Notes: a model not told the origin generated them from the sequence alone. 64,000 nt of DNA from Epilithonimonas xixisoli (GCF_004365655.1 NZ_SOEO01000001.1:558001-622000); one strand, 5' to 3'. Numbered from the stretch's first letter, positions 42,786 to 51,478 are shown. Numbers and translations: made by a program.

Positions 42786-42817
42786 AAACCCGCTTCAGAA
42801 ATTTCTGAGGCGGGTTT
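42786..42817. terminator. Bidirectional terminator between convergent genes
   Basis: AAACCCGCtTCAGAA pairs with TTCTGAgGCGGGTTT (one mismatch) around two bases. It lies between the exported protein gene and the acyl-CoA dehydrogenase gene. The T run is better on the minus strand. Confidence 0.8.
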
Positions 42818-42836
42818 GGTATAATAAATTGATTAA

Positions 42837-44624
42837 TTAATAAGAACCTTTCCCAATAAAATGAGAAGCAATTTTCTCAGTCAATGCAATTGGATTCGGC
42901 GTGTTCACGTATTTTGTAAAACGTCTTAGTCCTGCTAGCATCATTCTTTGCTCGTCGCCTTCGGAGAAAGAAACGATGCCTTCTTTGGCGTTTGTTGCGA
43001 TGATGTCAACGGCTTTGTAAAGATTCAATCTTGCCATTGATGCTTCTACAGAATCGGTGTCGAAATGTTTCTCCGCTCTCAGGATGGCAGATTCTGCCAT
43101 ATAGATTTGGTTCAGGATTTCGGAAGCGTTCAGGAGAAGATGCTGTTGTTTCTCGATGTCCATCATATATTTCTGAAGGGCAGAACCGGAAACCATCAGG
43201 AATACTTTCTTTAGATTTTTGATAACTTCTTTTTCCTCAGACATATACTCTGAATAATCCGGAATGTCGAAAGACGGAATTCCCATCAATTCTTTCCCAA
43301 CATTTTTTGCAGGCGTCAAAAGGTCGATTTTCCCTTGCATTGTACGTTTGATGAGCATTCCAACGGCAAGAAGCCTGTTGATTTCGTTCGTTCCTTCGTA
43401 GATTCTGGAAATCCTTGAATCTCTCCAAGCCGATTCCATTGGTGTATCTTCCGAGAAGCCCATTCCACCGAAGATTTGAATCCCTTCATCCGCTGAATGC
43501 TGTGCTAAATCCGATACAAAAACTTTCAAAATAGAACATTCTACAGCGAATTCCTCCACACCTTTCAATTCAGCTTCCTCGTGGTTCATTCCGCCGGCAA
43601 CCAATTCCTTGATTTTGTTTTCGACATCTTTTGCACCACGGTAAGAACCAGCCTCACTCACGAACGCGCCAGTCGCCATCTCTGCCAACTTCTTGCGAAT
43701 TGCCCCGAAAGTGTTGATAGAGACGCCAAACTGTTTTCTCTCAGTAGAATAAGTCAATGAATGGTTCAGGATTCTTCTTTGCGCATCCAGACACGCCGCA
43801 GCCAATTTGATTCGACCAACGTTCAGGGCATTAAGAGCGATTTTGAAACCGTTGTTTCTTTCGCCCAACAAATTCTCGACTGGAACTTTCATATCATTGA
43901 AGAAAACCTGACGCGTAGAAGACGCACGGATTCCCAATTTGTGTTCTTCCTCTCCGAAAGTCATACTCTCAGGATTTTCCAATTCGGTACGGTTGATGAC
44001 GAATCCGGTGATGTTTTTATCATCATCAATCTTGGCAAACAAAGTGAAAGTGTCTGCAAAACCTGCATTCGAAATCCACATTTTTTGTCCGTTGATAATG
44101 TAATGTTTGCCGTCTTCGGAAAGTTTGGCTCTGGTTTTTCCGCTGTTAGCGTCGGAACCTGCGTCTGGCTCAGTCAAACAGTAAGCACCGAATTTAGTTC
44201 CAGCCGCTAAGTCCGGAAGGTATTTGTTTTTCAGATATTCGCTACCATAAAGTAGGATTGGTAAAGTTCCAATTCCCGTGTGGGCGCCATAAGCTGTTGC
44301 TAATGAACCGGTTGTTCCCGAGATGTAGTCGCAAGCCAGCATCGTGGTTACGAATCCCATTCCCAATCCGCCGTAAGCTTCCGGAACTGCGATTCCCAAG
44401 AATCCCATTTCTCCGATTTTACGCATCACTTCTTCCGTGTAGGCGTAATCTTTTTTTTCGAAGCGTTCTTTGTTCGGAACCACTTCTTTATCTATAAATT
44501 CTTTTGCAGAATCGCGAAGCATTTTTTGTTCTTCGGAAAGTTCCTCGATGCTGAATATTTCCTGAGCAGTGATATCTTTTACAAGGAATTCACCACCGTT
44601 TAATGTTTGGGTTTCAGTACTCAT
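42837..44624 (-). CDS. Acyl-CoA dehydrogenase
   Basis: The 595-residue flavoenzyme catalyses the first beta-oxidation step. FAD/substrate-site motifs are present: AYCLTEPDAGSDANSGKTRA near residue 150, MWISNAGFADTFTLFAKI, and the C-terminal QIFGGMGFSEDTPMESAWRDSRISRIYEGTNEI, which carries the usual base region. An extra C-terminal domain of about 150 residues makes it the long class seen in Bacteroidota. It is the last gene of the marR-fadB-fadA operon; an S23-like gene sits between it and fadA. Confidence 0.94.
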   Translation of the reverse strand: MSTETQTLNGGEFLVKDITAQEIFSIEELSEEQKMLRDSAKEFIDKEVVPNKERFEKKDYAYTEEVMRKIGEMGFLGIAVPEAYGGLGMGFVTTMLACDYISGTTGSLATAYGAHTGIGTLPILLYGSEYLKNKYLPDLAAGTKFGAYCLTEPDAGSDANSGKTRAKLSEDGKHYIINGQKMWISNAGFADTFTLFAKIDDDKNITGFVINRTELENPESMTFGEEEHKLGIRASSTRQVFFNDMKVPVENLLGERNNGFKIALNALNVGRIKLAAACLDAQRRILNHSLTYSTERKQFGVSINTFGAIRKKLAEMATGAFVSEAGSYRGAKDVENKIKELVAGGMNHEEAELKGVEEFAVECSILKVFVSDLAQHSADEGIQIFGGMGFSEDTPMESAWRDSRISRIYEGTNEINRLLAVGMLIKRTMQGKIDLLTPAKNVGKELMGIPSFDIPDYSEYMSEEKEVIKNLKKVFLMVSGSALQKYMMDIEKQQHLLLNASEILNQIYMAESAILRAEKHFDTDSVEASMARLNLYKAVDIIATNAKEGIVSFSEGDEQRMMLAGLRRFTKYVNTPNPIALTEKIASHFIGKGSY

Positions 44625-44644
44625 TTATATTATTTTTTTTTATT

Positions 44645-44673
44645 AAAGAATAAAGAGAAAAGAATAAAGACTT
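44645..44673. repeat. Heptad repeat arm, left of the S23-like gene
   Basis: AAAGAATAAAGAGAAAAGAATAAAGACTT, made of AGAATAA/AGAGAAA-type heptamers. It is the inverse of 45034-45058 except for one extra heptamer (ATAAAGA). The S23-like stop codon overlaps its end. Confidence 0.85.
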
Positions 44674-45028
44674 ACCACTTCAATGTTTTTTGAAAGCCTG
44701 AAATCATTCTCTGTAATTCGGTGATTTTATTTTCTATTAATTCAAATTTCGATTGTTCAATATAATTTCTCCTTGAAGAAATAATTATCTGAGTTTGTAA
44801 TTCATAAAGAGAGCCTAAACTGATTTCTAAAAATCGATTAAAGTCTTTTTGTGAAGTTCTGCTTGAACCTTCTGCAATATTAGAAGCAACAGAAACTGTA
44901 CATCTTCTTATTTGAGATTTCAAACCGAATTCTTCATTTTTAGGAAAACTTTCTGTAACTTCATAAATTTCATCAGCTAATTCAATGGATAATTTCCAAA
45001 TATTCAGATGCTTAAAATTATGCTTCAT
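44672..45028 (-). CDS. Four-helix-bundle (S23/TIGR02436) protein
   Basis: The 118-residue protein matches the S23 ribosomal-insertion/bAvd-like four-helix bundle. It starts FKHLNIWKLSIELADEIYEVTESFP, then FGLKSQIRRCTVSVASNIAEGSSR, and the middle FNRFLEISLGSLYELQTQI. The family is basic and linked to nucleic acids (Avd in diversity-generating retroelements is a relative). It lies between fadA and the acyl-CoA dehydrogenase gene, bounded by inverted heptad repeats, so it looks like an inserted cassette. No reverse transcriptase or variable repeat is in the window. Confidence 0.88.
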   Translation of the reverse strand: MKHNFKHLNIWKLSIELADEIYEVTESFPKNEEFGLKSQIRRCTVSVASNIAEGSSRTSQKDFNRFLEISLGSLYELQTQIIISSRRNYIEQSKFELIENKITELQRMISGFQKTLKW

Positions 45029-45033
45029 TAGGA

Positions 45034-45058
45034 AAAGTCTTTTCTCTTTATTCTTTTT
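45034..45058. repeat. Heptad repeat arm, right of the S23-like gene
   Basis: AAGTCTTTTCTCTTTATTCTTTTTT, the inverse of the left arm at 44645-44673. It sits 6 bp before the S23-like start codon and 10 bp from the fadA stop. Confidence 0.85.
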
Positions 45059-45067
45059 TCTTCTTGT

Positions 45068-46243
45068 CTATAACAACTCAAAAACACTCGCTGCGCCCTG
45101 ACCAGTTCCCACGCACATTGTCACAACACCGTATTTGCTGTTTCTGCGTTTCATTTCGTCAAGAAGTTGAACGGTTAATTTAGTTCCTGTACAACCCAGT
45201 GGGTGTCCGAGTGCGATTGCGCCTCCGTTTACGTTGACGATGTCTGGATTGATGTTTAATTCTCTTAAGATTGCAACAGATTGAGAAGCAAACGCTTCAT
45301 TCAATTCAAACAAATCGATGTCGGATTGTTTAAGTCCAGCTTGTTCCAATGCTTTCGGAATAGCGAACATTGGTCCGATTCCCATAATTCTTGGCGGAAC
45401 ACCAACAGTCGAATAGGAGAGAAGTCTCGCAACCGGCGTCAGATTCAATTCTTTTACCATTCTTTCCGACATTACCATTGTGAAAGCCGCGCCGTCAGAA
45501 GTTTGAGAAGAATTACCTGCTGTTACAGAACCATTTGCTGCGAAAACCGGACGAAGTTTTGCTAAAGCTTCAACAGAAGTATCAGCTCTTGGACCTTCAT
45601 CTTGTTTGAAAGCGTATTCTTTGGTCTGGATTTTTTCCTTTTCGTCAAGGAAATTATATGCTACATCAATTGGAACAATTTGGCTTTCAAATTTTCCTTC
45701 CTTGATGGCTTTCATTGCTTTCTGATGCGAGTTATAAGCAAATTGGTCTTGCTCCTCACGACTCACTTTGAACTCGTTGGCAACCGCTTCTGCTGTCAAT
45801 CCCATTCCCCAATAATAATCGGGATGTTTCTTTGCCAAATCCGTGTCAGGAATGGGTTTGTAACCGCCCATCGGGATGTAAGACATACTCTCTGCACCAC
45901 CAGCGATGATGCATTCTGCCATTCCGGCTTTGATTTTCGCCGCCGCAATCGCAATAGCTTCTGAGCCTGAGGCGCAATATCTGTTGACTGTCACGCCCGG
46001 AACTTTGTCGGTGTCCAATCCCATTAATGAAATCAGTCTTGCGACATTAAGACCTTGTTCTGCTTCAGGCATTGCACAACCGACAATCAAATCGTCGATG
46101 CGGGCCGGGTCAAGATTTGGAACATCTTTCATCAGATGTTGTATCACAGTTGCCGCCATATCATCTGGGCGGGTAAAACGCAAAGAACCTTTCGGTGCTT
46201 TACCAACTGCTGTTCTGTATCCTGTTACTATATATGCTTCCAT
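45068..46243 (-). CDS. fadA: Acetyl-CoA C-acyltransferase (3-ketoacyl-CoA thiolase)
   Basis: The 391-residue thiolase performs the last beta-oxidation step. The nucleophilic Cys is in VNRYCASGSEAIAIAA (near residue 89). The active-site His is in GGAIALGHPLGCTGTKL and the second Cys in TMCVGTGQGAASVFE. Length and both signature blocks are normal. It lies 218 bp downstream of fadB, with a composite inverted repeat in between, and is followed by the S23-like gene. Confidence 0.95.
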   Translation of the reverse strand: MEAYIVTGYRTAVGKAPKGSLRFTRPDDMAATVIQHLMKDVPNLDPARIDDLIVGCAMPEAEQGLNVARLISLMGLDTDKVPGVTVNRYCASGSEAIAIAAAKIKAGMAECIIAGGAESMSYIPMGGYKPIPDTDLAKKHPDYYWGMGLTAEAVANEFKVSREEQDQFAYNSHQKAMKAIKEGKFESQIVPIDVAYNFLDEKEKIQTKEYAFKQDEGPRADTSVEALAKLRPVFAANGSVTAGNSSQTSDGAAFTMVMSERMVKELNLTPVARLLSYSTVGVPPRIMGIGPMFAIPKALEQAGLKQSDIDLFELNEAFASQSVAILRELNINPDIVNVNGGAIALGHPLGCTGTKLTVQLLDEMKRRNSKYGVVTMCVGTGQGAASVFELL

Positions 46244-46268
46244 TTATTTTCTGTTTTAATATTATTGT

Positions 46269-46460
46269 GCCTCGTAGAGGTAAACTGTTAATAGCTAATT
46301 ATTGTTTTTCTAGCAAAGCTCCGTAGGAGCGACCTGTTAATTTTATTCAATCAATAAATATTATTAATCAAAATCTAAATATCATATTTTCAGGTCGCCT
46401 CTACGAGGCTTGTCTTGAAACTCTATCATTTGCTATTAACAGTTCGCTCCTACGGAGCTT
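46269..46460. repeat. Composite inverted repeat between fadB and fadA
   Basis: Four inverted pairs are nested in 192 bp: GCCTCGTAGAGG/CCTCTACGAGGC, CTGTTAATAGC/GCTATTAACAG, AAGCTCCGTAGGAGCGA/TCGCTCCTACGGAGCTT and GCGACCTG/CAGGTCGC. Each unit is itself palindromic, as in REP-like elements. It lies within one operon, so it is transcribed. Confidence 0.85.
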
Positions 46461-46461
46461 T

Positions 46462-48834
46462 TTAGTTTCTAAGCGGTTTTCCAGTTGTTAACATTGTCTG
46501 GATTCTTTCCAAGGTTTTTCTCTCACCGCAAAGTGAAAGGAAAGCTTCTCTCTCCAAATCCAAAAGATATTGCTCGGAAACTTCTGTCGGTTCGGAGAGA
46601 TTTCCGCCGGTCATTACGTAACCGATTTTGTTGGCAATCAATCTGTCGTGTTCTGATGCGTAACCGCCGGCAACCATTTGGTCTGTTCCAACGTAGAACA
46701 TTCCCATTGATTCTTTTCCGAGAACTTTTATTTTTTCGGGAACTGGAGGTGTATATCCTAATTCATCCAAAACAATCGCCTGACGTTTTGCTTCTGCAAT
46801 TTGACGGTCTTTGTTTACAACGATGATATCTTTGTCGGTCAAAATTCCCATTTGCTTAGCTTCGTGAGCAGAAGTTGCCACTTTCGCGGTTGCAATATTC
46901 ATAAAGTAATTTCGCAAATGATTGGTTTTAACATCGTCTGGAAGTGCGCCTTTCAAAGCTCTTAAAGCAAACTCTTTCGTTCCGCCGCCGCCTGGAATCA
47001 AACCAACGCCAACTTCTACCAAACCAATGTAAGTTTCTGCTGCAGCAACGATTTTATCTGAATGCATCGAGAATTCGCAACCGCCACCAAGCGTCATTCC
47101 GAAAGGTGCTGCGATTACAGGAATTGATGAATATCTCAGTTTCATCGATGTTTGTTGGAACAAGTTAATAGCCATATTCAGTTCGTACCAATCTTGCTCA
47201 ACGGCCATCATCATTACCATCGCAAGGTTTGCCCCAACAGAGAAATTATCAGACTGATTTCCTATAACCAATCCTCTGTAATCTTTCTCAGCAATATCGA
47301 TGGATTTATTAAGACCTTCCAAAACGCCACCTCCAAGTGAATTCATTTTTGAGCGGAATTCGAAGTTCAGGATTCCGTCGCCAAGGTCGATTAACGCTGA
47401 TTCGGAATTGGACCAAATCGTCTTTTCTTTTCTAATATTATCAAGAATAATGAATGCATCCAAACCAGGAATCGGCTCGTAAGTTTTTGTATTCTGATTG
47501 TAGAATAATTGCTTTCCATTTTCTAATTTATAGAAAGATTCGTTTCCGGAAGCGAGCATTTCCTTAACCCAATCAGCCACTTTGTAACCTTCGCTTTCAA
47601 CTAAATCAATTCCTTTTTGAATTCCCAGGAAATCCCAGTTTTCGAAAGGCCCATATTTCCACGCATAACCAGTTTTCATCGCATCATCGATAGAGTAGAA
47701 CACATCGGTAATTTCGGGAACTCGCTGAGAAACATAAGCGAAAAGTGAAGCGTAATGTTTTCTAATCAATTCGCCGGCTTTGGTTTGGTCTTGCAACAAA
47801 ATTGGCAAACGATTTTTCAAACTTCCAGCTTCTTTCGCTGTCTTCACGATTGGAAGTTTTGGCTGTTTCGTCGGTTCATAACCAAGCGTTTCATAATTTA
47901 AAACGAAACGATTAACATTTCCGCCAGCGTCTTTTTCTTTATAATAGAATCCTTTTTTAGCTTTATCGCCAAGGAATTTATTTTCAATTAAATGATTCAA
48001 TGTTTTGGAATCTTTCAAAGCCTGAACCATTTCGTCATCTTTCAAATTGGCTTGAAGGCCTTTTGTAACATTGAAAGCCGTGTCCAATCCAACCAAATCT
48101 CCCAATTTGAAAGTTCCGGTTTTAGGACGATTTAATAAATCGCCTGTCAAAGAATCAGCTTCTTCAATGGTCAAACCGATTTCCTCAGTCAGTTCCATAA
48201 TTTTTGCCATCGAGTAAACTCCGATTCTGTTTCCAATAAATCCTGGCGTATCTTTGCATAGAACCGTCGTTTTTCCAAGGAATTTCTCGCCGTAAGACAT
48301 AAAGAAATCAATTACAGATTTGTCTGTTTTCGGACCTGGAATCACTTCAAATAATTTCAAATATCTTGGCGGATTGAAGAAGTGTGTTCCGCAAAAATGC
48401 TTCTGAAAATCTTCTGACCTTCCTTCTGACATCAGATGAATAGGAATTCCTGATGTATTAGAAGTGATTAAAGTTCCTGGTTTACGAAGTTTGTCCACTT
48501 TCTCAAACATCGATTGTTTGATGTCCAGTCTTTCCACAATTACTTCAATCACCCAATCTGAATTTTTGATTTTCTCCAAATCATCTTCGAAGTTTCCAAC
48601 TGTGATTCTGGAAGCGAATGATTTGTCATAGATGGGCGAAGGATTGCTTTTCAGAGCGGTGTCAAGATGACCTTGCGCCACGCTGTTTATTGTTTTTTTG
48701 TCGGCATTTTCTGAGTCTTTCGCAGGCATATCCAACATCAATACCTGAATCCCGTTTCCAGCCAAGTGACAGGCAATTCCGGAACCCATCACGCCGGAGC
48801 CGAGGACTGTAACGTGTTTTATTTTTCTGTTCAT
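46462..48834 (-). CDS. fadB: 3-hydroxyacyl-CoA dehydrogenase / enoyl-CoA hydratase fusion
   Basis: The 790-residue bifunctional enzyme does the two middle steps of beta-oxidation. The NAD-binding dehydrogenase comes first (VTVLGSGVMGSGIACHLAGNG near residue 8; DTPGFIGNRIG near 195; a C-terminal 3HCDH domain follows). A crotonase domain comes last (about 480-720, PFGMTLGGGCEFSMHSDKI and VGVGLIPGGGGTKEF with the catalytic Glu region). This order is the reverse of E. coli FadB and is usual in Bacteroidota. It starts 13 bp after the marR stop. Confidence 0.93.
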   Translation of the reverse strand: MNRKIKHVTVLGSGVMGSGIACHLAGNGIQVLMLDMPAKDSENADKKTINSVAQGHLDTALKSNPSPIYDKSFASRITVGNFEDDLEKIKNSDWVIEVIVERLDIKQSMFEKVDKLRKPGTLITSNTSGIPIHLMSEGRSEDFQKHFCGTHFFNPPRYLKLFEVIPGPKTDKSVIDFFMSYGEKFLGKTTVLCKDTPGFIGNRIGVYSMAKIMELTEEIGLTIEEADSLTGDLLNRPKTGTFKLGDLVGLDTAFNVTKGLQANLKDDEMVQALKDSKTLNHLIENKFLGDKAKKGFYYKEKDAGGNVNRFVLNYETLGYEPTKQPKLPIVKTAKEAGSLKNRLPILLQDQTKAGELIRKHYASLFAYVSQRVPEITDVFYSIDDAMKTGYAWKYGPFENWDFLGIQKGIDLVESEGYKVADWVKEMLASGNESFYKLENGKQLFYNQNTKTYEPIPGLDAFIILDNIRKEKTIWSNSESALIDLGDGILNFEFRSKMNSLGGGVLEGLNKSIDIAEKDYRGLVIGNQSDNFSVGANLAMVMMMAVEQDWYELNMAINLFQQTSMKLRYSSIPVIAAPFGMTLGGGCEFSMHSDKIVAAAETYIGLVEVGVGLIPGGGGTKEFALRALKGALPDDVKTNHLRNYFMNIATAKVATSAHEAKQMGILTDKDIIVVNKDRQIAEAKRQAIVLDELGYTPPVPEKIKVLGKESMGMFYVGTDQMVAGGYASEHDRLIANKIGYVMTGGNLSEPTEVSEQYLLDLEREAFLSLCGERKTLERIQTMLTTGKPLRN

Positions 48835-48847
48835 TTATTGAGATTTA

Positions 48848-49303
48848 TTATTGTTTTCTATTATTAAGTTCGTTGGCGATTTTCAAAATATCATTCATCA
48901 CTTCTTTAAAAATTTCGAATTTTTCTGGTTCGATTCTTTCCACAATTTTTTTGTTGAAGTTGATGACCACTTCTTTCGACAGATTTCTAGAATTAATGCC
49001 TTTTTCCGTAAGTTTGATAATCACCTCGCGTTTGTCGGTCGTGGTTTTTTCTTTGTAGATGTAACCGTTGTCTTCCAGAAGCTTGATGATTCTCGTCAAG
49101 GACGTAGGTTCGATTGCCATTTTTGGACCAAGATTCGTACTTCTTGTTCCTTCCTTTGGGTCGATTTTCAAAAGTGTAAGTGCTTGTACAGCAGTTGAGT
49201 TGTGCAAGGACGCCTGGTCCGAATACATCTTCGAAACAGCCAGCCAAGCTGACTTTAACATCAAGTCTACACTTTCTACTTTTTCTGAATTTTTGTTTTC
49301 CAT
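48848..49303 (-). CDS. MarR-family transcriptional regulator of the fad operon
   Basis: The 151-residue protein is a winged-helix MarR regulator. LHNSTAVQALTLLKIDPKEGTRSTNLGPKMAIEPTSLTRIIKLLEDNGYIYKEKTTTDKRE-type layout gives helix-turn-helix and wing, with DKREVIIKLTEKG as the signature. It is the first gene of the beta-oxidation operon and has a 26-bp palindrome at its own promoter. It probably represses itself and the fad genes until an acyl-CoA or fatty acid binds. The ligand is inferred. Confidence 0.88.
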   Translation of the reverse strand: MENKNSEKVESVDLMLKSAWLAVSKMYSDQASLHNSTAVQALTLLKIDPKEGTRSTNLGPKMAIEPTSLTRIIKLLEDNGYIYKEKTTTDKREVIIKLTEKGINSRNLSKEVVINFNKKIVERIEPEKFEIFKEVMNDILKIANELNNRKQ

Positions 49304-49328
49304 AATTAACTTATTGAAGCACTCTTTA

Positions 49329-49336
49329 CAAATATA
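49329..49336 (-). promoter_or_regulatory. -7 promoter box of the marR-fad operon
   Basis: The minus-strand TATATTTG (49336 to 49329) matches TAnnTTTG, 26 bp before the marR ATG. The operator palindrome begins 3 bp upstream. Confidence 0.6.
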
Positions 49337-49339
49337 AAA

Positions 49340-49365
49340 AAAATACTATGCATGCATAGTATTTT
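49340..49365. promoter_or_regulatory. 26-bp perfect palindrome, probable MarR operator
   Basis: The palindrome with half ATACTATGC and center GCATGC spans the spacer between the -33 and -7 positions of the marR promoter. A degenerate second copy with TTACTATGCGA...TCGCAGTAA lies at 49406-49426. Confidence 0.75.
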
Positions 49366-49405
49366 CGGGTTTTAATTGCTAAGTTGTTTATAATCAATAT
49401 TTTAA

Positions 49406-49426
49406 TTACTATGCGAGTCGCAGTAA
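49406..49426. promoter_or_regulatory. Degenerate second MarR-type operator
   Basis: TTACTATGCGA followed by GTCGCAGTAA shares the half site TACTATGC with the palindrome at 49340-49365. It is 41 bp further upstream and shows one missing base in the right half. Confidence 0.4.
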
Positions 49427-49448
49427 ATAAAAATCTACTAAAGTTTAT

Positions 49449-50393
49449 TTAATAGAAATCATCAGTGTTGATAAGGTTTTGCAGAGATTGTTTAATTTCT
49501 GTCAAGGTATGACAATTATCATAAAAATTATCCGATTTCAGTTCCCAATTGTTATTTTTAAACGTCAATTTAAATTTACTCAAATCCGAGGCGAAGTTTT
49601 TTTGAAGAAAGGAAAACATCATTTCTTTTTCTAATTTCGGTGCATCGATTTCGGGCGGATGGAAGTTTTTGTTGAAATCTAAAATCTTCGGCGTAATCAA
49701 TTCTGGGTTATTTAGAATGATTTCCTCGGAAATTCCGCTGGTGAGTTTTTTGTCTTTCAGCCACCAGATTTTGTCTGAAAATTCCTTTGCTAATCGCCAA
49801 TCGTGAGAAGAAAAGAGAATTAGTTTATTTTCATTCTTCGCCAGATTTCGAATTAAGGAAAGAATCATCAATTTATTTTCTTCATCCAGATGCGTTGTTG
49901 GTTCATCCAAAATAATGAATGGAGAATTCTGTGCTAAGGCTCTTCCAATAAAGACTTTTTGAAGATTTCCATCAGAAAGTTCGGCGAGTTTTTTATCTCG
50001 AAATTGTGTCAAGTTTAGTTTATCAATGATGTCATCGATTTCAATTTTATCCTTTTCATTCAATTTAAAATAATAAGGATAATGAATGTATTTTCCCAAT
50101 GAAATCAAATCGGTAAGTGTATAATTATCCGGAATTTCAGCTTTCGAAAAAACGATGGCGATTTGAGAAGCTATTTCGTTTGGATTTAATTTATGAATTG
50201 ATTTTCCCTTGATGGAAATTTCGCCACTTAAAAGCTTGTTCTGACCAAGAATAGATTTGATTAAAGTCGTTTTCCCAATGCCGTTATTTCCCATCAAAAG
50301 GCAAACTTCGCCTAATTCTAAGGAAGTGTTGATGTCAGAAATTAATGGTTCTGAATAACCGATTGATGTATTATTAATTTTAAGGAAATTCAT
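49449..50393 (-). CDS. ABC transporter ATP-binding protein (FecE/FhuC-like)
   Basis: The 314-residue ATPase has Walker A MGNNGIGKTTLIKS (near residue 35), the signature as LSDGNLQKVFIGRAL, Walker B FIILDEPTTHLDEE and the H-loop His in FSSHDWRLA. The signature begins LSDGN rather than LSGGQ, a common variant. An extra C-terminal region of about 70 residues is present. It follows the FecCD permease gene by 92 bp, with a hairpin repeat between. The substrate is likely an iron chelate or cobalamin; no binding protein is encoded here. Confidence 0.85.
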   Translation of the reverse strand: MNFLKINNTSIGYSEPLISDINTSLELGEVCLLMGNNGIGKTTLIKSILGQNKLLSGEISIKGKSIHKLNPNEIASQIAIVFSKAEIPDNYTLTDLISLGKYIHYPYYFKLNEKDKIEIDDIIDKLNLTQFRDKKLAELSDGNLQKVFIGRALAQNSPFIILDEPTTHLDEENKLMILSLIRNLAKNENKLILFSSHDWRLAKEFSDKIWWLKDKKLTSGISEEIILNNPELITPKILDFNKNFHPPEIDAPKLEKEMMFSFLQKNFASDLSKFKLTFKNNNWELKSDNFYDNCHTLTEIKQSLQNLINTDDFY

Positions 50394-50405
50394 TTTTATG
50401 AATGG

Positions 50406-50455
50406 TCTTTGTCATTCTGAAAGAATCTCAACAGTTTAGATCCTGAATGACAAAA
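50406..50455. repeat. Dispersed hairpin repeat (ATGACAAAG family)
   Basis: TTTGTCATTCTGAAAGAATCT (about 50408) pairs imperfectly with AGATCCTGAATGACAAA (about 50438). It lies in the spacer between the permease and ATPase genes. Related to 5064-5111. Confidence 0.6.
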
Positions 50456-50485
50456 TTATGTTTTAATATTTCTTATCTGAATAAA

Positions 50486-51454
50486 CTACTTCTTTTTAAC
50501 TAACATCAACAAAATCACAGGAATCCCAAAAAACGTCGTAATAATATTAATCGGAAACTGACTCAATTCTGAAATTATCGAAAAAACCTGCATCATTAAA
50601 ACTCCCAAGACAACATTCAAAATCAATTGGTGCCAAAGCTGAGCGGGATTCCAAAGCATTCTGCAAAAATGCGGAACCACAACACCAATAAATAAAATCG
50701 GACCCAAAAAAGCTGTGACAGAAGCCGATAAAATTGATGATGCTACAATGATACTGATTTTCAGTTTCGATTGACTCACGCCAAAACTTTGCGCATAAGC
50801 TGAGCCCAGAGAATTTCCAATCAAAGGTTTTATGGATTTGAAAGTAAAAAATAAGCCTATAATTATTAAAATGGTTAAGATTGAAATCTGAGAAAAATCA
50901 GCCTGGTTATTTGCGCCGAAAGTCCATAGAATGTAGTTTTTCAGGCTTTGACTTTCTACATAAAACTGAAGAAACGAAACCACTGCTCCAGCCAAAGCCG
51001 AAATCAAAAATCCGAAAATAATAATGAAACTTTTGTCCCGAAATCGATTCGAAAACAAGATTAAAACCACCATCAAAAACACGCTTCCGAGAATTGATGA
51101 CAAACTGATAAAACTATTCTGCAAAAAATCAGGAATCAGAACATTCTGCGAAAAGAAAATATAAAACGCCACAAACAAACTGGAAACCGAGGTGATTCCC
51201 AAAACATCCGGACCAGCCAAAGGGTTTTTGAAATGTTCCTGCAAAAGAAATCCACTTGTCGGAATTGCTATTCCAGCTAAAACCATTGCTAAAGCGCGAT
51301 TGATTCTGAATCCTGCTATTTCAAATTGTTCGGAAGATTCATTGAAAAAATCTGAAAATGAAAGCTTTGCATAACCAATATTCAAATTGATGATGAACGA
51401 AATGATGATTCCGACAATGATAAAGAAACAAATAACTCCGAACTTATTTTTCAA
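50486..51454 (-). CDS. FecCD-family ABC transporter permease
   Basis: The 322-residue permease has about nine helices and the family signatures ALAMVLAGIAIPTSGFLLQEHFKNPLAGPDVLGITS and FLGPILFIGVVVPHFCRMLW. The predicted start is TTG at 51454. No in-frame ATG exists upstream before the tlpA-like stop, which lies 8 codons away in the same frame. It forms an importer with the ATPase encoded next. Siderophore or cobalamin uptake is likely; the binding protein is missing from the locus. Confidence 0.87.
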   Translation of the reverse strand: MKNKFGVICFFIIVGIIISFIINLNIGYAKLSFSDFFNESSEQFEIAGFRINRALAMVLAGIAIPTSGFLLQEHFKNPLAGPDVLGITSVSSLFVAFYIFFSQNVLIPDFLQNSFISLSSILGSVFLMVVLILFSNRFRDKSFIIIFGFLISALAGAVVSFLQFYVESQSLKNYILWTFGANNQADFSQISILTILIIIGLFFTFKSIKPLIGNSLGSAYAQSFGVSQSKLKISIIVASSILSASVTAFLGPILFIGVVVPHFCRMLWNPAQLWHQLILNVVLGVLMMQVFSIISELSQFPINIITTFFGIPVILLMLVKKK

Positions 51455-51478
51455 GATTTGTCTTTTGATTGAATTTGT

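Noticed and set aside
44672-45028. Reading the S23-like gene as part of a diversity-generating retroelement
   Set aside because: No reverse transcriptase, template repeat or variable target is present in the window; only the protein fold is shared.
46269-46460. Insertion sequence remnant
   Set aside because: No transposase fragment and no target duplication visible; a REP-like repeat explains it better.
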